Shown in pieces: positions 59,432-64,000 of a stretch of DNA of 64,000 nt (positions are counted from its first letter, which is position 1; every line of letters starts with the position of its first letter). A program made the position numbers and the translations under genes. Location of the stretch: the NCBI RefSeq assembly GCF_003060865.1, contig NZ_CP028918.1, positions 194,001 through 258,000 of the forward strand. The letters are read 5' to 3'. Below the pieces are notes generated by a model, which worked only from the letters and a program-made list of their open reading frames with translations, searched no databases and was not told the DNA's origin. This stretch comes from Gemmobacter aquarius. GTDB lineage: Bacteria > Pseudomonadota > Alphaproteobacteria > Rhodobacterales > Rhodobacteraceae.

Positions 59432-59455
59432 TCTGTTTTGAAGGCAGGTCGGGTT

Positions 59456-59884
59456 ATGGAAATGCTGCGGATCAATGACACGCTGGTGATTGCCGACTGG
59501 GAGTTGAGCGAGAATTTCTCGCGCTCGTCGGGGCCGGGCGGGCAGAATGTGAACAAGGTGGAAACGGCGGTCGAATTGCGGTTCGAGGCCGAGCGGTCGC
59601 CGCATCTGGGGCCTGCGGTCAAGGCGCGGCTGAAGCGGATCGCGGGGCGGCGCTGGACCACGGAAGGGGCCATCGTCATTCGCGCCGAGGAGACGCGGAG
59701 CCAGATCCGCAATCGGGAAATGGCGCGGGAGCGGCTGGTCGAGATGATCCGCGAGGCGCTGGTGGCGCCCAAGCGGCGGGTGGCGACAAAACCGACATGG
59801 GGCAGCACGAAACGGCGGCTGGCGGCCAAGGCGGTGCGCGGCGAGGTGAAGTCGCTGCGGGGGCGGGTGGACGGCGAGGAGTGA
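59456..59884 (+). CDS. arfB: Ribosome rescue factor / peptidyl-tRNA hydrolase ArfB
   Basis: 142 aa. Releases stalled nascent chains when an mRNA ends without stop codon. Catalytic GGQ in SSGPGGQNVNKVETAVELRF, then a basic C-terminal tail (RRVATKPTWGSTKRRLAAKAVR) that enters the empty mRNA channel. ATG at 59456 (or 59462) behind a weak AGG. The long leader with a terminator suggests conditional expression. Convergent with pncB across a hairpin array. Confidence 0.94.
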   Translation: MEMLRINDTLVIADWELSENFSRSSGPGGQNVNKVETAVELRFEAERSPHLGPAVKARLKRIAGRRWTTEGAIVIRAEETRSQIRNREMARERLVEMIREALVAPKRRVATKPTWGSTKRRLAAKAVRGEVKSLRGRVDGEE

Positions 59885-59939
59885 GGGCGTTCCTGCCGTT
59901 GGTAGCAACGGGAAGGATCGCTGCTTTCTGCCTCGACAA

Positions 59940-60050
59940 CGATTTTTGGCGCAAAAATCGTGGCGGAGTTTGGCGCAAACTCCGCGTCCGGCCCGATTTC
60001 TGCGTCAGAAATCGGCGCGAAAAATGCGTCATTTTTCGCTTTCGAAAGCG
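59940..60050. repeat. Array of five hairpins between arfB and pncB
   Basis: Stems: CGATTTTTG/CAAAAATCG (59940-59960, loop GCG), GCGGAGTTTG/CAAACTCCGC (59963-59985, loop GCG), CCGATTTCTG/CAGAAATCGG (59993-60015, loop CGT), GCGAAAAATG/CATTTTTCGC (60017-60039, loop CGT), and the palindrome CGCTTTCGAAAGCG (60037-60050). All are perfect. Four share the TG-N3-CA loop seen in the array at 51187. Confidence 0.9.
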
Positions 60051-60058
60051 GGCGATCT

Positions 60059-61348
60059 TTAGACGGTAACCGCCACCGCAGCCTGTTCGCCCACGCCGAA
60101 GACGCGCTTGTAGCGGGCGACCTCATCTGCCGGTCCCATCGCCTTGTTGGGGTTGTCGGACAGTTTTACGGTGGGGCGACCGTTGGCGGAAACCGCCTTG
60201 CACACGAGGCTGAACGGGGCGAGGCGGTCTTCGGCCAATCCGGTGAAATCGTTGGTCAGCAGGGTGCCCCAGCCGAAGGATACCTTTACGCGGCCTGCGA
60301 ATTGGGCGTGCAGTTTGGCGATGCTGTCGACATCGAGACCGTCGGAGAAGATCACCAGTTTCTTCGTCGGGTCTTCGCCGCGCGATTTCCACCAGCGGAT
60401 GGCGGTTTCGGCGCCTGTCGCCGGATCGCCCGAATCGATGCGGATGCCTGTCCATGTCGACAGCCAATCGGGGGCGTTCCGCAGGAAGCCTTCGGTGCCA
60501 TAGGTGTCGGGCAGGATGATGCGAAGGTTGCCGTCATGTTCCTCGTGCCAGTCGGCCAGCACCTGATAGGGCGCTTGCGCCAGTTCGGCGTCGGAATTGG
60601 TGAGGGCGGAATAGACCATGGGGAGTTCGTGGGCATTGGTGCCGATGGCTTCGATGTCGCGTTTCATGGCGATGCGGCAGTTCGAGGTGCCGGTGAATTT
60701 ATCGCCCAGCCCTTCCTGCATGGCCTGCACGCACCAGTCTTGCCACAGGAACGAATGGCGGCGGCGGGTGCCGAAATCGGCGATCTTCAGGCCGTCGATG
60801 GGACGCAGGCGTTCGATCTTTTCCCACAGCCGCGACATGGCGCGGGCGTAGAGGATTTGCAGCTCGAATTTGCCCATGCCTTTGAGGACGGCGCGCGAGC
60901 GGAGTTCCATCAGCACGGCGAGGGCGGGAATTTCCCACAGCATCACCTCGGGCCATTTGCCTTCGAAGGTCAGCTCATACTGGCCATCGTGCTTTTCGAG
61001 GTGATAGGCGGGCAGGCGCATGCCCTCGAACCACTCCATGAAGTCGGGGCGGAACATCTGGCGCTTGCCGTAAAAGGTGTTGCCGCGCAGCCATGTGGAT
61101 TCGCCGCGTGACAGCGAGAGCGAGCGGACATGGTCAAGCTGTTCGCGGAGTTCGCCTTCGTCGATCAGGTCGGCGAGGCGGACGGATTTCGTGCGGTTGA
61201 TCAGGCTGAAGGTGACGTGGGTTTCCGGCTTGTTGCGGAAAATCGACTGGCACATCAGCAATTTGTAAAAATCGGTGTCGATCAGCGAGCGGACGATCGG
61301 GTCGATCTTCCAGTTGTGATTGTGCACGCGGGTGGCGATATCGACCAT
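60059..61348 (-). CDS. pncB: Nicotinate phosphoribosyltransferase
   Basis: Makes nicotinate mononucleotide from nicotinate and PRPP in NAD salvage. 429 aa. Conserved parts: the N-terminal [37 protein letters not shown] and the C-terminal DNPNKAMGP. The ATG at 61348 is one base after the pncA stop, so the two are co-translated. A TTG at 61360 is inside pncA and less likely. Confidence 0.95.
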   Translation of the reverse strand: MVDIATRVHNHNWKIDPIVRSLIDTDFYKLLMCQSIFRNKPETHVTFSLINRTKSVRLADLIDEGELREQLDHVRSLSLSRGESTWLRGNTFYGKRQMFRPDFMEWFEGMRLPAYHLEKHDGQYELTFEGKWPEVMLWEIPALAVLMELRSRAVLKGMGKFELQILYARAMSRLWEKIERLRPIDGLKIADFGTRRRHSFLWQDWCVQAMQEGLGDKFTGTSNCRIAMKRDIEAIGTNAHELPMVYSALTNSDAELAQAPYQVLADWHEEHDGNLRIILPDTYGTEGFLRNAPDWLSTWTGIRIDSGDPATGAETAIRWWKSRGEDPTKKLVIFSDGLDVDSIAKLHAQFAGRVKVSFGWGTLLTNDFTGLAEDRLAPFSLVCKAVSANGRPTVKLSDNPNKAMGPADEVARYKRVFGVGEQAAVAVTV

Positions 61349-61349
61349 G

Positions 61350-61958
61350 TCACTGTCCAAGGGTTACGCCTGCGGCGTTCAGTTTAGTGGTGGCCTCGGC
61401 CAGTGATCCGTTCAGGTCGATGGCGCGGCAGGCGCCTGTCAGCACCGTGGCGGCAAAGCCATTGGCGGCGGCGTCGAGGGCGGAATACGCGACGCAGTAA
61501 TCGGTGGCGAGGCCGACGAGGGTTAGCGTGGTGACACCGCGGGTGCGGAGATAGCCGTCAAGCCCGGTGGGGGTTTTGTGGTCGTTCTCGAAGAAGGCCG
61601 AGTAGCTGTCGATTTCGGGGCGGAAACCTTTGCGGATGACCATTTGTGCGGTGTCGGTGCGGAGCGCGGGGTGGAAGGCGGCGCCATCGGTGCCGATCAC
61701 GCAATGGGTGGGCCAGAGCACCTGCGGGCCATAGGGCATTTGGGTCAGCGAGAAGGGGGCGGCGCCTTCGTGGTTGGCGGCAAAGCTGGCGTGGGTGGCG
61801 GGGTGCCAGTCTTGGGTCAGCACCACGGTGGCGAATTCGTCCATCAGCGCGTTGATGCGGGGGATGATGCTGTCGCCGTCGGTCACGGCCAAGGCACCGC
61901 CGGGGCAGAAGTCGTTCTGCACGTCGATCACGATCAGGGCTTCGGTGGCGGGGCGCAT
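61350..61958 (-). CDS. pncA: Nicotinamidase
   Basis: Deamidates nicotinamide to nicotinate, feeding PncB directly downstream. 202 aa, isochorismatase-like fold. Triad: Asp in [12 protein letters not shown], Lys in MVIRKGF, Cys in [11 protein letters not shown]; metal ligands in [16 protein letters not shown] lies eight bases before the ATG at 61958. Confidence 0.95.
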   Translation of the reverse strand: MRPATEALIVIDVQNDFCPGGALAVTDGDSIIPRINALMDEFATVVLTQDWHPATHASFAANHEGAAPFSLTQMPYGPQVLWPTHCVIGTDGAAFHPALRTDTAQMVIRKGFRPEIDSYSAFFENDHKTPTGLDGYLRTRGVTTLTLVGLATDYCVAYSALDAAANGFAATVLTGACRAIDLNGSLAEATTKLNAAGVTLGQ

Positions 61959-62084
61959 CGGGGGGCCTTGCGGTTGTTTTCCTGATCTTGGGTAGGAAAC
62001 GCGCGCGCCCGCGTCAATCGTATAAGCTGGGCTTTGCGGGGTAGCAGGCTTGAACTCGGGCGTGAAGGGGTGCATTTCGCGGCC

Positions 62085-62987
62085 ATGATCACCATCGCCG
62101 CGCTATATCATTTCGCCCGATTTGCCGACCCTGCCGCTTTGCGGGGGCCGCTTTTGGCCCTGTGTCAGGCGCAGGGGGTGAAGGGGTCGCTTCTGCTGGC
62201 GGGCGAGGGGATCAACGGCACGATTGCGGGGGACCGTGCAGGCGTCGATGCGGTGCTGGCGCATGTGCGGGGCTTGCCCGGATGTGCTGCGCTGGAGTGG
62301 AAGGAAAGCTTCGCCGCCGAGATGCCATTCGGCAAGATGAAGGTGCGCTTGAAGCGCGAGATCGTGACGATGGGGCAGCCCGACGTGGACCCGAAGGCGG
62401 CGGTTGGCCATTACGTGCAGGCGGCCGAGTGGAACGATTTGATTTCCGCGCCGGATGTGGCGGTGATCGACACGCGCAACGATTACGAAGTGGCGATCGG
62501 CACGTTTCAGGGCGCGGTCGATCCGGGAACGCGGGCGTTTGGCGAGTTTCCGGCGTGGTGGGAGGCGAATGCTGCGCGGTTTCATAACAAGCGGATCGCC
62601 ATGTTCTGCACGGGGGGCATCCGTTGCGAGAAGTCGACGAATTTCCTGTTGCAGCAGGGCGTGGCCGAGGTGTTCCACCTGAAGGGTGGCATCCTGAAAT
62701 ATCTTGAAGAGGTGCCTGCCGAGCAATCGCTTTGGCAGGGTGAATGTTTCGTCTTCGATCAGCGCGTGTCGGTCGGGCACGGGTTGGTGCCGGGGCAGAT
62801 GTCGTCTTGCGGGGCGTGCCGGCGGCCTGTCACGCCCGAGGGGCGGGCGCATCCGATGTATGAGGAAGGCGTGCGTTGTGCGGCCTGCGCCGAAGAATAC
62901 GACGAGGCGGATCGGGCGCGGTTCCGCGAGCGGCAAAAGCAGATGGAACTGGCGCGGGCGCGGGGCGAGCGGCATCTGGGTTCGTAA
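62085..62987 (+). CDS. trhO: tRNA uridine(34) hydroxylase TrhO (rhodanese-like)
   Basis: 300 aa, YceA family. Oxygen-dependent hydroxylation of tRNA U34 on the way to 5-carboxymethoxyuridine. N-terminal acylphosphatase-like domain (1-95), rhodanese domain with active cysteine in [12 protein letters not shown], and a C-terminal cysteine-rich part (CGACRRPV...CAACAEEY) likely to bind zinc. Start by homology; weak ribosome site. Divergent from pncA. Confidence 0.93.
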   Translation: MITIAALYHFARFADPAALRGPLLALCQAQGVKGSLLLAGEGINGTIAGDRAGVDAVLAHVRGLPGCAALEWKESFAAEMPFGKMKVRLKREIVTMGQPDVDPKAAVGHYVQAAEWNDLISAPDVAVIDTRNDYEVAIGTFQGAVDPGTRAFGEFPAWWEANAARFHNKRIAMFCTGGIRCEKSTNFLLQQGVAEVFHLKGGILKYLEEVPAEQSLWQGECFVFDQRVSVGHGLVPGQMSSCGACRRPVTPEGRAHPMYEEGVRCAACAEEYDEADRARFRERQKQMELARARGERHLGS

Positions 62988-63045
62988 CCGCGATTGACAG
63001 TCGCGGATCGCCAAGGGACACCAAGGGCGATTTCAGGAGAATGAC

Positions 63046-64000
63046 TTGGCCCAACTGATCCGCACCCATGCCGCCCTGCTGTTTTCGGGCATCGTCACAT
63101 TCATGCTGATGGGGGCGGGGCAGTCGCTTTACGGGCCTGCGCTGCCCGCCTTTGCGCGGGAATTCGGGCTGACGGTGGCCGATGCGGGTTGGCTGGTGTC
63201 GGCCTTGTGGATCGGGTCGGCCACGGGGGTGGCGATCATGTTCTGGCGCGGGGCGGGTGTCACGCCGCGCCATGCGCTGGCGATCTTGGCGTTGGGGGCT
63301 GCGGGGGTGGCTGCGGGGCTTGGCTGGTGGGGGACGGTGGCGGCGTCAGTCGTGTTCGGGACGGGTTACGGGATGTCGGCGGTGGTGTTCAACCCGCGCG
63401 TCTTGCGGGCCTTCGGGGCCAAGGGGCCTTCGATGGTGGGGCTGTTGAACGCGACATTTGCGGCGGGCGCGATTGCGATGCCCTTGGTCTTTGTGGCGGT
63501 GGGGTCGGACCCGCAGACGGGCTTTGCCATCGTGGCGGGTGTTTGTGCGGTGACGTGGCTTTTCGCGGGGTCGTCGGGGCGCATCGAGGACGAGGCGGCG
63601 GCGGGAACCGAGCCTTACCGCTTTCGCCCGCTGATCCTGTGCTTTGCCGTCTTGGGGATCGCGACCGAGGCCTGTCTGATCGGGCTGGGGCCGACCGCGC
63701 TGATCACGGCGGGGGCGACCGAGGAGGTGGCGGCCAAGGCGCTGTCGGGGTTTTTCGTGGCCTTTTTGCTGGCGCGGATTGTGCTGGTGTTTCTGGCGCA
63801 CCGCTTTGCGGCTTTCAGCATTTACGCCGTGTCGATGGCGGGGGCGGCGGTTGCGGCATGGGGGGCGGTGGTGTTTCCGGCGGTGCCGTTTTTCGTCGCG
63901 CTGGGGGCTGCGGCGGGGCTGTTCTTTCCCAACTGCTATGTCGCGGCCTGCCGGCTGATGGGCACCGACCCGAGGGTGACGCCCACGATCATTGCCGCAG
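63046..64000 (+). CDS. MFS transporter, cut by the right edge
   Basis: Open from a TTG at 63046 (AGGAG six bases upstream) through the window end, over 318 codons. The protein starts LAQLIRTHAALLFSGIVTF and shows at least eight hydrophobic segments, with the motif GPALPAFAREFGLTVADAGWLVSALW in the first helices. No ATG fits the ribosome site. Substrate unknown. Confidence 0.82.
   Translation, partial: MAQLIRTHAALLFSGIVTFMLMGAGQSLYGPALPAFAREFGLTVADAGWLVSALWIGSATGVAIMFWRGAGVTPRHALAILALGAAGVAAGLGWWGTVAASVVFGTGYGMSAVVFNPRVLRAFGAKGPSMVGLLNATFAAGAIAMPLVFVAVGSDPQTGFAIVAGVCAVTWLFAGSSGRIEDEAAAGTEPYRFRPLILCFAVLGIATEACLIGLGPTALITAGATEEVAAKALSGFFVAFLLARIVLVFLAHRFAAFSIYAVSMAGAAVAAWGAVVFPAVPFFVALGAAAGLFFPNCYVAACRLMGTDPRVTPTIIAA

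Overview
The window reads as a chromosomal segment of a high-GC alphaproteobacterium, most likely family Rhodobacteraceae (Rhodobacter/Tabrizicola/Gemmobacter-like). This rests on a bhc gene set for glyoxylate assimilation, the alphaproteobacterial SOS box GAAC-N7-GAAC, the order rsfS-rlmH-gpmI-envC-ctpA-rppH, a DUF2794 gene and an orphan imuB. The genus is inference. I found no rRNA, tRNA, CRISPR array, transposase or prophage gene.

Layout. 1-3.1 kb: beta-hydroxyaspartate cycle genes (bhcC edge, bhcB, bhcA) divergent from their IclR regulator bhcR. 3.1-14.3 kb: housekeeping and small metabolic genes (rlmN, an IalB-like protein, a zinc asparaginase, DUF2794, an NlpC/P60 hydrolase, an M17 aminopeptidase, carbonic anhydrase, asd) and two coupled MFS transporters. 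14.4-27.5 kb: a galactoside island. It has an ABC importer (binding protein, two permeases, ATPase), an IclR regulator, a GH36 alpha-galactosidase, a GH42 beta-galactosidase, a lactonase, dgoA and dgoK (oxidative galactose pathway), and a convergent AglA-like GH13 alpha-glucosidase. The set suits uptake of raffinose-type or lactose-type sugars, intracellular cleavage and oxidative galactose breakdown; galactose dehydrogenase and galactonate dehydratase are not here. 27.5-35 kb: pbpC and an alpha-2-macroglobulin gene, a known envelope-defence pair, each broken by an apparent one-base deletion. 35-43.4 kb: a hybrid histidine kinase, then rsfS-rlmH-gpmI-envC-ctpA-rppH. 43.5-49.4 kb: a luciferase-like oxidoreductase, a NYN nuclease-like protein, two DUF2382 stress proteins, glutathione-dependent formaldehyde dehydrogenase, an I78 inhibitor lipoprotein and cytochrome c'. 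49.5-64 kb: SOS-controlled imuB, yaaA, recQ, YggT, a thioesterase, an UMF1-type MFS protein, mepA, a phytase-like esterase, a queuosine-precursor transporter behind a candidate preQ1-I riboswitch, arfB behind an unusual leader, pncB-pncA, trhO and a truncated MFS gene.

Most notable: (1) arrays of short hairpins with different stems but the same loop core (TGCGTCA or TTGGCGCAA) between convergent genes, one running exactly from the stop codon of one gene to the stop of the other; (2) a leader before the ribosome-rescue gene arfB with a 14-base perfect complement to the 16S rRNA 3' end, an 18-codon ORF and a strong terminator; (3) the candidate preQ1-I riboswitch; (4) three genes (pbpC, alpha-2-macroglobulin, imuB) each missing one base in a G/C run, which points to homopolymer error in the assembly or to recent decay.
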